Positions 33,542-45,678 of a stretch of 64,000 bases of DNA are shown here, piece after piece. The stretch lies in NCBI GenBank assembly GCA_033439765.1, contig JAULSN010000006.1:1426001-1490000 (forward strand), read 5' to 3'. Position numbers and translations under genes: made by a program. Source of the stretch: Lasiosphaeria ovina. Its lineage: Eukaryota > Ascomycota > Sordariomycetes > Sordariales > Lasiosphaeriaceae. The notes under the pieces were generated by a model. That model was not told where the DNA came from, did not search any database, and saw nothing but the letters and a program-made list of their open reading frames with translations. The stretch's first letter is position 1, and every line of letters starts with the position of its first letter.

Positions 33542-35697
33542 TCACCTGGGAATCCTCTCGCCAAGGTCGTAAGATTCTTGAGCCGCCGCCGCAGCGCGCA
33601 CCTTCATCTTTTGGGCACGCATCCTCGATATTTCGACATCTGATAGAAGAAACTTTTGCTCGTCGATCTCCCTTCTCCCACCACCGCCACCACCACCGCC
33701 ATAGCCGCCGCCATAGCCACCACCAGAGGGGCCTGCATGAGGGTGGGTTCTGTACGGACGGAATGGCAGTTGCGGCTCGTGCTGCGGAGCTGCACCCGGG
33801 AGTTCGTACTCGACGATTTCGGATCCGTCGTGGTAGAACCCGTCTTTGGTAGGCGGTAGCTCAGCTTCGGCTTGCGGTTCTGCGAGCTTCCGAATGGCAC
33901 CCTTCTCCATGGCGTCAAAGTCCTTGCTCGACGCATAAGGTGGTAATGGCACCATCGTCGCGTTCATCATGAGCTCGTCCGCCTCGGCCTCCCACGAAAA
34001 CTGTCGTTCATGAGAGGTGATGGGATGAGGGCCCTGCTCGACGATCCTGCGGTTATATATGCCTTCGTCAGGCGGCACTGTTGGTGAAGTTACGGCGGGC
34101 GTGGGAGTTACGCGGTTCGGACCGTAAGATATTATTACAGGAGCAGAATGCTTTCTGGGAGGCGACGGAGATGGCTCGAAAATGTGGAGAGGGACCGGGG
34201 GAGGGGCCGGGGGAGGAATACGATAGTTAGAGTAGTCGGCTGCGCTCGGGAGGGCGGCCAAGGGAGGGACTCGTTCTAGGCTGTCGATAGAAACCGACAC
34301 TGCGCGCTTGTTCATCTCGGGCCGTGGGGTAACTCGAGGCGTCAGGGTTGGCGTGACGGGATTGGGTCCATACGAAGTGACCACGGAAATAATGGGTTGT
34401 GAGTTTAGTCGAGCAGCCGAGAGTTCTTCTCTCTCTGTGCTCCGATCATATCGGTACGAGTTGTCGGGCCGCTCCGAGGCCCAGAATCCGCCGTTATTTG
34501 ATGACGCCGGCGAGTGCTGTCCGGTGGGAGAATGACTGTTTGCGTTGGAGTGCAGCGACCGCACATCGTCGTATCCCATCGATCCAGGAAAGCCGTCAAA
34601 GACAGGCTGGATGGGATAGAGTGCTTCGTCCGAGCGTCCGGAACCTAATGATGCACCGCCATTCCGTGTCCGTGTCACAGGCTTCTCAGGTTCTTTCCGG
34701 CGGCCATGGTCGATGATGGCTTCGGTCAGGGAAGTATCCTGTCCCCTCTTCCGACGTCTAAAGTACAAGAAAGCGGCCATGACACCCAAGGCGATGGAAC
34801 CGAGCGCGATGCCGATCCCTATTGCGGCTTTTGCGCCGGGGCTGAGGTTGTCTCCCCCGCCCTTAGGATCTTGAGAAGCCACTGCGACAACCGTCTGGTT
34901 TCCTGAGGAGGCGGCTACGATGCTTTGCGGTAAAGGCGACGGGCTGGCCGTCGAAGTCGCTTTCGGGGCGTCGGCTCTGGCGGTAAGCACTCCGATAATC
35001 GTCTGAGCGTCGCGCCGCTGGGTCGGCAATACGGTGAAAGGTTTGCTAATATCCCCACAGGCGCCGGTATTTTGGGAGAGATGGAACCAGCAAGGGTCGG
35101 AAGACGAGAAATTCAGTAAAACGAGGGCGCTCCCGTTATACGGGACAGCATTGTCGGTTCTGAATTCTGTTTGGGCGAGAGCAAAGAACCAATCAGTCAG
35201 CAACCTCTGCAGCGACGGCTTGCAGGGACGCAGAGGGGGGATTTGCAGTGGTTGCTGGCAGCAGAATGCAGCCACTATCTCGGTGCCAGAAGATGGAAGA
35301 GAGAAGATGGAGGGGCAGCAGTTGCAGTTGCAATGTGGGAGACGGGGGAGAAAGGAGGCTAGAGATGTGGGCGTGAGGTCTGTTGGAACGGGATGGCACG
35401 CTAGCAGACTAACTCACTCTGGGTTGCCCGCCCCGGCGCACCACACAGACAGGACAGCGATGGGTTGGAGAAGCTTGATCGGTACGTGACGACGATGGAG
35501 TCAAGTTCGTCGAATTCGGTCTCTTTTGTCGGGAATAGAAAATCGGCTCCACAACGAGCACTTGCCATTCCCCTTGCTGTAAGCAGGCCGGGGATGACAA
35601 GGAGGGTGAGGATCACGGTCTGGGCGACCCGGATATCTCGCCGTGGGTGGAGTCTAGAAGCTGTTGTAGTAATATTGGTCCCCTTCGCCGTCGCCAT
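33542..35697 (-). CDS. Secreted/membrane protein with one transmembrane helix, unknown function
   Basis: Two exons on the minus strand, 35697-35418 and 35166-33542, giving 634 residues in frame. The N-terminus has a hydrophobic stretch (VAQTVILTLLVIPGLL, about residues 25-40) that can act as signal peptide or anchor. It is followed by an ectodomain of about 120 residues with several Cys (SARCGADF, LSCLCGA, DPCWFHLSQNTGACGD) and N-glycosylation sites (NGSA, NFSS). A Ser/Thr-rich stalk precedes the transmembrane helix AAIGIGIALGSIALGVMAAFLYF and the stop-transfer sequence RRRKRG. The cytoplasmic tail of about 380 residues is disordered, rich in Pro/Ser, with two SYGPN[RP]VTPT repeats and a Gly-rich stretch near the C-terminus. 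This is the layout of fungal cell-wall sensor-like proteins, but no WSC or other named domain is visible. Function is not assigned. Confidence 0.8.
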
Positions 35698-38064
35698 CAG
35701 AGTGAGATGGCCGCACGAAAGAGGTTTGTCGACTCACGATGTCATCAGCCTAAGGACGTGGACAAAATGGCAACAACAGACACACAGACGCAGACGGAAG
35801 ACGCAGACGGAAGACGCAGACGGGACGCCAAACAAGCCAAAGAAGGGTGGGACTTCTCACGCACGGCGCAGGAGGACATGCAAACCAGCGGGATGGATGA
35901 TGTGTTCTTCGCACGCCGCAGCACATGGGCCCGATGGGAGGCACGACACACTGGACTGCAAGCATTCCGCGGACTCCCTGAGCCTCGCCCTCCGTCCACT
36001 GGCCTGTGGCCTTTTGACCAGGTCACCGACTTGGTGGGCATTGGGAGGGCAGGACCTTGGGGAAAGCGGGCTGTGGGCTGTGGGCTGGGCAAGGACAGCC
36101 CACCAACCCACACACAGGAAGGAGCGGCCGGAGGATGGGCTGAAGCGGAGAAAGCTAGGATTGGACGGCAAGCGAAGCCAACCCACCCCCAAGCTGCAGC
36201 ATTCATGGCCCCTTTCGGATTTCAGACATGAGAGAAACCGTCAAGCAGTTCGACCATGCCCCACGAACTCCCGTTGGCTCTTCGTCCCTTCGGTTCATGC
36301 GCCGCAGAACCACAAAGGTACTCCGCTCCGTAGTCGCGACTGTGTGCCATCGTCTCCCCGTAGAAGAGGTCCGGCCTGGTCCCAGCCCAAAAACCGACTT
36401 GTTGGTCCGGGGGCCACTTTCGGGAGATCGATCAAATGGCGATCATTTGATCGAGGCCGTCCCTGTCACGGCGATGGCGAAGATTTTCGTAACCAGGTAT
36501 ATGCACCGCCTGTGTCACCTTCGGGCAACGAATTCGGAATCGGCATGGATGGCATGACAGGACGCAGATTGCGGGCCTCTCTTGATTGAGCCCCTCTTCC
36601 AGGCCTTGGCAAGGCCTGCCCCTTGCCCGCCTCGAGCCTTCCGAGTGTCGACGCAACGCCCTTATCTTCGTTCAACAGACTACAGTTTGGCGATTTGAGA
36701 GGAAATAATCTGCTCTGGAACGACGCTGGCTCCCTTGGCTGGTGATTATCCAATATAAACTTTTCGAATCATTATCATCGTCATATCGGTCTGGAAGATA
36801 GGCTTTCATGCGTTTTCCTTTCTCGTCGTCAGGCTTTGGGTGAGGCGGGCAGGCACTTGGCTCTGCCCCCAAAGTGCTAGCGCGGGGCACAAGCGTCTAG
36901 CATGGGTCACTGATTGGGCCGTTGGTTGAGGGCGCATGGGTTCGGATCCTTTCTTGCCGTTTTCTGCAAAGCTGAAAGACTGTGCCACCGTTTGGAGCAA
37001 TAAAGCGGAACCGGAAAGAAAAACCGTTGGAAGGACTTATCGCGATGAGATCTAACCAAGAATCCCGATCTCACGTGCGGCTCCGCAAGGCGTCCTTGAA
37101 AGTCGATGCGGAGCCGGTAAGACAATAGCGCCAGCCAGTTCACGAGAGCGGGAGGGACCGACCCGGCCAGGTTTGGGTGTGGGTGAGAGAGGTCCGGGCC
37201 TCGCGACAAGGAGTCGAGGCCACGACGGCCAAAACCAGTGTCCGATAGCCCTCCACATGCGGCGGTTTAGAGACACACCCAGTGCAAGCGGCAACACATA
37301 TCCGTATCGGTGCCGGTACCAGGAAGACAGCCCAAAGAAAGCGGCAATGTCAGCTGAGTGGCTCCTCCCTTCTCCAGGTGAAGCTCGAGTGCCGACGTCG
37401 ATTGGCTCCCAATTTGAGATCTGACACAGCCCTGCGACGGGGAGTCTAGACGAGACATTTAATCAGTCTTGCCCAAGCCAGCTGCAGCCACAATACAAGC
37501 AACTTGATATCTGGCTAGGTATGTTTCCTTTCTCCACCGCCCCCGGTCGACACATTTTATCTTCCTCCAAGTGACGCAATTCCCACCGAAAGCCTGCGTC
37601 ACCTTGGGTAAGGTAGACATCGTTTTTAAGTTTAATCCCCTGCACGGAAGTCAGTACCACGGTCCCAAGATCTCAGGATCTCGGGCTTACCTTCGCATTT
37701 CGTCCCCATCTGTTTCGGCCTGCATATGCGGCGGAAGTTGAAGGATGCAATTAAGGCCATACTAGCGTGCTGGTAGTCCGCACGCTCACACTTGCCTTTC
37801 TTTGGTATGCTCGGACATTACTCTTGGGCCTGAAGCTTGAAATATTGTCAAGTCCTCCAGAACGGCTGCTGGCAATGCAGTAAGATGCCCTCGTTCGAAC
37901 ATCCCACATGTCCCGGGTGTCAAGGACAAATAACTACCTACCCCAAACTTCTCAACGTTACAAATCAAGTGAACTCGCTTCCTCGGAAAATAATTACAAG
38001 ACAGTTGCAACTCCCACTCGCGACTCTTCTCATTCATCTTATCCTCGGGCTCGGCTAGCTAGTG
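35698..38064. other. Intergenic region between the GH16 stop and the membrane protein start
   Basis: About 2.4 kb. Overlapping long open frames on both strands at 35465-36589 and 35745-36206 have no recognisable domain, begin at non-ATG codons or lie antisense to exon 1 of the membrane protein, and are GC-composition effects. A short tandem repeat of GACGCAGACGGAA units lies near 35777-35823. No gene called. Confidence 0.5.
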
Positions 38065-39040
38065 CTAGGAATTGTAACTCCAAACCTCTACATTTCGGGC
38101 CTGATATAAAGTGTCTTTGAATTTCATGAACATGTCCACGGTGTTAGTAACCATACGGTAGCCAGTGGATATTTGTTCGTCGATTTCTCATTGTTCTGCC
38201 AGCGCGAGACAAACTGACCTTCATTGGGTCCGGGTGAGCCCGAAGAGCCCTCCATCTGGAGGTTGATGATGCTTTGTTTACTGTCAGTTGCGGGCTGACT
38301 CCCTTTCATGGCAAATACGCTCCGGGACTCGGCACTCACAGATAAAGGGGCTGTCCCACGTAGCCCTTCCCATACTGCGTGTCGATGAGCTTGCCGTCCA
38401 TGTAGAACTTGGCAGACACGTCGCGGCCGTTCTCGTCGCGAATCTCGCACAGGATCTTGTGAAAGCTTGCAGCGTCCGAATAAGCCACGTCGCGCGCCCG
38501 CACCGAGGACGACGTGTTGAACGTATTGAACGATATCTTCCCGCTCCCTTTCCACTCGGCCATGTCGACCTCGGGCGGCCAGCCGTTGACGGCGGTGAGC
38601 CAAAAGGCCGGCCACGTGCCACGCACCGTGGTGGCCCGGAACTCGCCCGCGAAGTCGTATCCGCCGCCGCGCGACACGTTGAAGTGCTCCTTGGCGTGCA
38701 CGGCGCCCGACAGGTACTTGATGGCGATCTGCTTGCCGCCGTGCGTCGCCGGCTTCTCGCCCGTCACCTTGCGCGCCGTCAGCGTCACCGTCCCCGCCCC
38801 GGCCCCCCCCGACAGCGCCACCTGCCCCTTGGCCATGCGCGCGGCGCCGTTGTGGTCGGTGCCCCACGGGTAGTTGTAGTTCCAGTCAGCGTCGAAGTTG
38901 GCCTGCGACTCAAAGCTCGTCGACGGGATCATGATGTGCTTCGCGCCGGCTACCCCGAGCCCTCCTGACGGGCTGGACAGGGAGCCTGCCAGAAGCAGAG
39001 CCGACAAGCATCTTGATACGGAATCTGATTTCGACCACAT
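38065..39040 (-). CDS. Secreted glycoside hydrolase family 16 beta-glucanase
   Basis: Predicted extracellular GH16 enzyme cleaving beta-1,3(4)-glucans. Three exons: 39040-38340, 38271-38219 and 38114-38065; 804 nt, 267 residues. The start ATG gives a signal peptide (CLSALLLAGSLSSP core). The catalytic signature EVDMAE sits at about residue 158 (WPPEVDMAEWKG), with the nucleophile and acid/base Glu both present, preceded by GTWPAFWLTAVNGWP. Strand segments KFYMDGKLIDTQYG and, across the introns, PLYLIINLQMEGSSGSPGPNEDTLYQARNVEVWSY complete the jelly-roll. The last two exons are only 53 and 50 nt. Their boundaries rest on the family pattern, GT donors, AAG acceptors and a TACTAAC branch site in the last intron. 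A longer N-terminus from ATG 39145 would spoil the signal peptide. Confidence 0.9.
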
Positions 39041-40292
39041 TTCGCCCAGGTACTTTGGCAAGGTGGCAGCAAAAACAAAGGGGAATGTTGCAATATTGGT
39101 TGATTTAAAAATGGAAACCTGAAATATCTTTCCTCCCCTGAACATCAGGCCCAGCTAGCATAAGTTTCCTTCGGTCTACTACCTATGAGAAGAACCGGGA
39201 AAATATCGGCGGCTGAACCGTAATGAATTTTATTGACCCGTGTGGTATATGAGTGGTTAATATTTTGTCGCTTCACCATGCTTCCGGCGCAAGTTTCCTA
39301 TTTCTGGGTACAGCTATATAGCCGGAGGGACTGCTTCCGGCTAAGCAGCCATACTGAACCACAAATCGAGAAGATTTGACATCATCTCCACTTACGAAAG
39401 TATCGTGGATTTTGATTTGGCTTTGCTTAGTAGCAGGCTAGTAGCAGGCATTGTTGACCACAATAACTGAAGTTGTTTCAAACCCATGACTGAGTTGGTT
39501 ATATGCATTTTCCTAGTGTATTAAACTAAGTGAACGTACTAATGAAAATAAAACTAGTACGTCAAGCAAGCAACCCTGTGCAGAGGATTACGAAGTATTC
39601 GTTTCCTTGTAATCAATAATTTTCGGATAAGCTGAAACATCTGAAGAACTGGATATGGGAGTATAATCGATTCTCTACTATATTTATTGTGCACAAACTT
39701 GCTCTTCTAGGATTTAAAATTATCTTTACGAGCATTTGAAGTTCGTTCGTTGTCTTCTTTGCCCGTCGTCAACGTAAACATTACAAACCGCCTATAGGGA
39801 TAGGTGAGAAAATTGAGGACAAATTTGTAAATCTGACCTTTAATGCACAAAGCATTTTCAGAGGGTTAGGGTTAAGAGACTTGGGATTTCAAGCGCAAAC
39901 GACACCCCGCCATCTATGACGTCGTCTGCGACAAACTCTTGAACTAATGACAGGAAGAGGGGGCCATTTCTGATATGCAAGATCGGCCGAGTGCGCATGT
40001 CCTAAGACATGCACAAACGGCTATGGGCCCCACCACTCCAAGGGATACTATCTCGTGAGACGGGAGCTTAATTTGTGGGAAAGAGACCGGAACCTGGGGT
40101 TATGGGGTACCGATTCGGCAGTCAGGCCGCCGAGGGCAACAAAGCGATTACTATCCAATACCATTTCGTATACGGAATACCTGTGTGCATCTTCATCTCA
40201 AACATCACTTTCCTGCACAAAGTGATTATCTGATTACCTACTTCCAAACTCACCTCTGGCCAAATAGGAATAATTCGCGCAGTTTGTCCCCA
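39041..40292. other. AT-rich intergenic region
   Basis: Noticeably poorer in GC than the rest of the window between about 39200 and 39860, with no coding frame. Two tandem TTAGGG-type units (GGGTTAGGGTTA) lie at 39863-39874. Contains the GH16 promoter on one side and the flavin reductase-like gene promoter on the other. It could be decayed repeat sequence. Confidence 0.5.
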
Positions 40293-41615
40293 ATGCCAAT
40301 GCCACCACTCAGTTCCAAGCATGCTCTTAGTGTGACCCGGCGCTGCACCCCATCTTCATTCCGCACTTCATTATCCGACGGCAACCGTCGTCGAGGACCC
40401 CACCCCTTTTCCCTTCCCCTTCCCCTTCCCCTCCTCCGTCCCCCCTTGATATTATCGGCACATCACCAATCTAGATTACCATTAAATTCATGCAACCCCC
40501 ACTGCATACCCTCTTCTCGATCCATCTCTTCAACGGCGTCACAGGCGAGTAGTTCGGGTAACGGGGTAAATAGCCAGCCACAAAAGATGGCCGCCGCCGA
40601 GAATACGGCGAAGTGGGAGGAGCAGATCAAGCGGAATCCGCACCCGGACTTCGACAAAGTGCAGGCGTCACGGCCGCCGTGGGACGCGACATCGACATTT
40701 CGGTACACGCAGACGGCGAAGCCCGACTGGAAATTTGGAGATGGCGCCAACGACAAGAGCTCGGGCTCGGGCTCGGACTCAGAGCTGGCGGCGGGCGCGG
40801 GCCCGGGCCACGTCTCCATCGACCCCTACGCCCCCGGCCGGCCTACGGGGTTCAACTACAAGCTGCTCATCAGCGCCATCGTGCCGCGGCCAATCGCCTT
40901 CCTATCGACGCGGTCCGCCGACGGGCTGACGACGAACCTGGCGCCGTTCAGCTACTTCCAGCTGGTGGCCCACGATCCGCCCATGTTCGTCATCGGCTTC
41001 GCGAGCGCCCTCGAGGCGGGCCGCGCCAAGGACAGCGTGCGCAACCTGCTGGAGCAGGGCGAGTGCGTCATCAACATCATCTCCGAGTTCTTCATCGAGG
41101 CCGCCAACAGCACCAGCATCAACGCCCCCTACGGCGTGTCCGAGTGGGACGTGAGCGGCCTGAACCCCGTCTACGACTGCGAGACGGTCACCTGCGCCCG
41201 CGTGCGCGAGGCCATCTTCAGCATCGAGGGCAAGGTCGAGAGCCTGCGCGAGTTCGAGAGCAGGGCCACCCCCGGCCGCAAGAACGCCACCATGGCCACC
41301 ATCGAGGGCACCCACTTCTGGGCCCGCGAGGACGCCATAAACGACGAGAGGAACATTGTCGACCCCAGAGTGAGTTGAAGACCTTCCAGCCCGTATTTCA
41401 TCCCCACTATATCGCCCATAACGGGGCAGCGAACAGAAAACAGAACTGACACGAGAAAAACAAAACAGGTGCTGCGTCCCATCAGCAGACTGGGCGGCAT
41501 CACCTACGGCCGCCTCACCGAGGCATTCGAACTCCAGCGGCCCGATTTTGAAAAAGACCTAGGCGGCCGCGAGGGCGCTGCCAAGTTGGAGAGCAAGCAC
41601 CCGGCAGCCAACTAA
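40293..41615 (+). CDS. Flavin reductase-like domain protein (FMN-binding split barrel)
   Basis: Predicted FMN-binding flavoprotein of the flavin reductase-like family, which includes bacterial flavin reductases and many fungal proteins of uncertain substrate. Two exons, 40293-41369 and 41469-41615, 407 residues. The N-terminal ~95 residues are Arg/Ser/Pro-rich without acids and could be a mitochondrial leader. A second ATG at 40588 (MAAAENTAKWEEQIK) would give a cytosolic form. The domain starts near residue 184 with PTGFNYKLLISAIVPRPIAFLSTRSADGLTTNLAPFSYF, followed by DPPMFVIGFAS, KDSVRNLLEQGECVINIISEFFIEA and a C-terminal VLRPISRLGGITYGRLTEAFELQRP, all typical. It is convergent with the cAMP phosphodiesterase gene. 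Confidence 0.92.
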
Positions 41616-42612
41616 CTGCGGCCGCGTCTTTGAAGCGGGAACGGTTGCCATAGATCTAAACGTGTATGGACCACTCCGTCGTGGCCTGCCAGCTACTTAG
41701 ACAGAACTTAATGCAAGTAGAGTTTTAATGGTCGGCCAGTGTGCGCGGAGAGGTATTATAAATGCATCTATCACTTGGCTGGCCTCTGAACATAGCCCCT
41801 ATGAGAAAGACCAACAAGAAATGCGTCCTTGACACGTGCCGAGATTCTCGATTCCACCGCTTTGGAGCGCCGGCAGGAAATATTTACTAAACAAGAGCAA
41901 ACCCTATGCTTCCCTAAGGCACTTAGTACAGGTAAGTAAACACATAGTAAACACACAAAACACAGCCGAGGACAACAAGACCATAGAAAGTGTGTATTTA
42001 TATATTTATATACGACAATAAAGAAAATATATCATCAACACCCCCTTAAAATGGGATTCATACACGGGGGAAAACACGAAGGGGTAAATAATGGAAGAAC
42101 GAAAACAGAGCCAAACATCTATCGCTAGCTACCTCATTTGCCTACCTCCCTAGAATTCCGACAAAAAGAAGCTATTCCTTCCGGACTGGCCAACCAACCA
42201 CAAAAAAAAGACTCGCCAAGAAAACAAACCCCCTGGATATATGGAAGCAACAGCCAGAAAATAACAAATCGCCCCAGCGCCTACTCCTTCAGAAAAAAGA
42301 AGAGAAAGAGAAAAAGAAGAACAAGAAGAAGGAAAACATCTAGCTAGCTTCCCAGTCCCATGCTAGGCGACTTGGAGGCGTATACATATATATATATAAG
42401 TGTATGTTCAGTGTGAGAACACTCCACAGAGCCACAAGACTGGAGACAAGGAAAAAAGTAGAGGGGCAAAAGTTCGACAACATAACACGCTCCCTCACCC
42501 GCCCAAATCCGGTTCCAGTTCCAACTCCCATATATATGTACCCACCTCGCCGGTTCCCTCCAACTCCTCAAAATCCGAGAAAGATAATCATCGTCGAAAT
42601 CATCATCACCCA
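41616..42612. other. Convergent intergenic region (3' UTRs)
   Basis: Lies between two stop codons facing each other. A-rich, with TATATATA runs at 41996-42013 and 42384-42398. No gene seen. Confidence 0.6.
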
Positions 42613-45600
42613 TCACAGATACAGATCCTGACCGACATGCGAGATGATATACTCGCAGCCGAGCTGGGCCTCCCTCTCGTAGTCGAGCAGCTCGTCGAGG
42701 ATGACGTCGCCGACGTCGGGCCCGTCGTTCAGCTTGTCCTTGACATGGATGACGACGACCTTGAGGCCGTGCAGGGGCGGGGGCTGGGGGTGGGGCGGCA
42801 GCGGCAGCATGGGCGTGGCCGCGCCCGAGAGCTCGGCCTCCTGCAGCGACAGCTCGGCCGTCGGCGTGGCGAGGTGTGGCGAGTCCGTCATGGCCGTGGG
42901 CGTGGTCATGACGGCGTCGAAGTCCGACGAGGAAGACAGCACCGACTGCGAAGAGTCGATGCGGCGCGGCGGCGGCCCGGGCTTGACCGTCCTGGGGGAG
43001 ACGGGGTCTTCTGCCGAGGCGGCTGTGTTTGTCCTCGTGAGGCTGTTACCGAGGCTTGTCGCCGTCGACGATCGCGTCGGCGTGAGGCTGGAATGCTGTT
43101 GCGATGTTGCGGCGGCGCCAGCGGCCCGCCGGCGTCCGCCGCTTAATATCCCTAGCTCGTCGCCTTCACGCTTGCGTTTCTTGTGGTCTCCCCCGCTTGC
43201 GTAGCCCGACTGACTGCGTTCCATGGCTGCCGCCGAGAGGCTGTTCTCTAGATCCCTCTGCTGCTGTATGCGCCGCGCGGCTTCAACCTCGGCCGCGAGC
43301 ACGGTCATCTCCTCGACAATGAAGCGCGGGGCGAGGTGTCCAAACAGGCGGTCCACAGACTGTGAGTCGTCGTAGCTGCACTCGATGAAGATGGCTGCTA
43401 GGTTGCCAGCGGCGATCTTGGGGGCCGCCTCCTGCCACACCTGCTGGTTGCGCGGCGACAAGCTAATGCTGTCGGGCTCGACGTCGCCAAAGATGAGGAT
43501 CTCGCGCCCCGTTGTCACATCTCGGATGAAGTAGGCTGAGCTGTCGTAGACGCACACCGACTCGCCCACCGAACCGGCCATCCCGCCGACACCTGAAGCT
43601 ACAGAGCCCATGATGCTACTGGCGCCGCCTAGCCCCCCTCCACCTTGACTGCCACCGCCACCGCCGGCTTGAATGCGCTCCTGTTCGCGCTGCTGCTGCA
43701 GGAGCAAAGGACCAAGTCCGGATTGGCTGTGACTCGCGTTGTGGTGTGCGATGGAGCGAGGGGAGAGCAGCGACGACATGCTGGAGCCCATGCCGACGCC
43801 CATTGGTCCGGTGATGATAGACGACGCGTCGAAGCTGCCGTGGCGGACGCTGCTGCTATTGCTACCGCGGTGGCTGTGACGCTCGATGCAGTGGCCATGG
43901 CTGACACCCCAGATCTTGACGGCCAAGCCATCGCTGATTTCGAGGTAGCCCCTGCCCTCGCCCTCGCCGAGCGCTGGAGAGCCGCCTTCGACCAGGCGCA
44001 TGTATGTGACCAGCCCAGCGCCATTATTCTCGTCGCTCAGATTGGGCCAAATGACGTTGTTGAAGATGTGCGTCTTGAAGGCAGCGATGGTGCTGGGTAA
44101 TCCTGCTAACCTCTTGGGACGGTTGCCCGGTAGGCCGGCGGTGTTGATGACGAAGCCGGAGATGTGGTCCAGGTGAGGATGTGTGATGAGATAAGTGTCT
44201 ATCAAACTCCTGTGGACATGGGCGGCGTTGGCCGAGGGGTTGGCATGCGGCAGCTCTAGGCCCCTGAACGGACCAGTCCCTAGGGTATAGGGCAGAGAGA
44301 GCTCGTCTGTCTGGCCGAGATCAGGGGGCTGCGTATCCTCTAATATCTTCTTGATGGCTCCCAGGTGCACGCCGGCGTCGACGGCAATGACGGAGCCTCT
44401 CCGCCATCCTGACGCGAGCGAGCGAACCAAAAACGCTGTAACATTCGATTCTAGAGGGCCTCCTCCAGAGCCCTTCACAAAGGTTAGCACTAAGTCTAGT
44501 GTGTTTTGTTTACTTGGCTAAAAAAACGTTGTCGAGCTCTGCAATTTCCACGCTGCGAGTTTGTGTGGCCTTGCCAGTCACTTGCTGGTTCCTCAATCGG
44601 CTAGCCACCTGAGCTCGCCCACTTAAGCTCTCAAGAGTCCTGCGACTTGGGCTCTGGCGGTCAGCCAAGTAACCATCTGCTAGCGATCAGAGGCATGAAC
44701 CCCTGAGCTACCAGGCCAAGCTTCCTCGGCTAAGGTAACAGTGCTCGGCGCGCACTGCGCTGATGCGTTGTTCTGCAGGATATCAACAACTCCTTTGACG
44801 AGTTCTTGCATATGCATATGTCTGCCTATGCAGCTAGACTCATTCGTGGAATTGATTTTCCGTATTGCCTCTTTTGTTCGTTTGTTTCGTTTGGCTTGGT
44901 TGGCCTCGGAAGTTCTTCTGGAACAAAGTGGTCAAGGAGGGGCAGTCCGCACACCTCTTTGTGGAACTCCATGTGGCCCTGGAGCAAGACATCCAAGGGC
45001 CCAGCCATGATTGACAGAAGGGAACGGAGGGCTGAATGGAGGGGCAGGCGGGCCGCTCGGCCAGGTCCACAGGGAAAGTTGCAGAAGCATTCTTCGAAAC
45101 GTGGGGTATGGGGGGCAGAGTTCAGTGCAGTGGGCGGGGGCTTTCTGAAAGTTTGAAGGAGCCACAAGGTGAAGGAAGGAGAAAGTGAGGAGGTATGGAG
45201 AAGAACAAAGGAAAGGTTGAAAACAAAAGGGAGGCGGATGGGTGCATATGATAGATTGCTTTTTGATTGATGGGGGCGGCGGATAGATCGTCGGGTGGTC
45301 CCTCCACAACGGCGGACCGGAGAGACATTGAGGTTCATAGTTCCTGTATGTACCCATCCAGCGGGCGGAAACTTGCGAAGCGAAAGAGAAACGGTATTTT
45401 TTGCGGTTTCTATTGCCTTCTTCTCTTCCTAGTCACAGTTTTGGGAAAGGGGAGCAAGCAGAGGAAGAATGCAACTTGAAGCTTGACTGCACGAGGCAAG
45501 AACCTAGGGAAAGACCGTGCAGGGCGGGCAGACACAAAGAAGTCGACAGAAGGGAAGGTACAATACGTACGAGAACAATCACCTGCAGCGCGGGAGCTGC

Positions 45601-45678
45601 TGCTGCACCCGATGCGCTTGATGCACCTGCTGCACCTGCTGCATCGTCGTTGGTGCTGCCAGATCTGCCTCCTCCCAT
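42613..45678 (-). CDS. pde1: 3',5'-cyclic-nucleotide phosphodiesterase, class II (low-affinity cAMP PDE)
   Basis: Metal-dependent phosphodiesterase that hydrolyses cAMP, the class of yeast Pde1, with a metallo-beta-lactamase fold. Two exons: 45678-45571 and 44472-42613; 655 residues. Exon 1 encodes a Gly/Ser/Ala-rich leader and APALQVIVL, which joins exactly to GSGGGPLESNVTAFLVRS in exon 2, rebuilding the class II N-terminal strand. The signature HPHLDHISGFVINT is at about residue 135. It is followed by KRLAGLPSTIAAFKTHIFNNVIWPNLSDE, YFIRDVTTGREILIFGDVEPD and FIECSYDDSQ, all typical. Insertions of low complexity (Ser/Gly-rich at about 255-320, and a long disordered section from about 450) are common in filamentous fungi. 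The first intron is 1098 bp, far longer than any other in the window. The acceptor (GCTAAC branch, GAAG end) is weak but fits. Confidence 0.9.

Noticed and set aside
35465..36589. 374-codon plus-strand frame
   Set aside because: Starts at TTG, overlaps exon 1 of the membrane protein in antisense, and has no domain or coding-like composition.
40613..41449. 278-codon plus-strand frame, Arg/His-rich
   Set aside because: Shifted-frame shadow of the flavin reductase-like gene, with composition driven by GC-rich third positions.
44640..44735. tRNA-like sequence inside the phosphodiesterase intron (minus strand, A-box-like TAGCTCAGGGG)
   Set aside because: No matching B box (GGTTCRANNCC) or T arm and no complete acceptor stem; at best a degenerate fragment.
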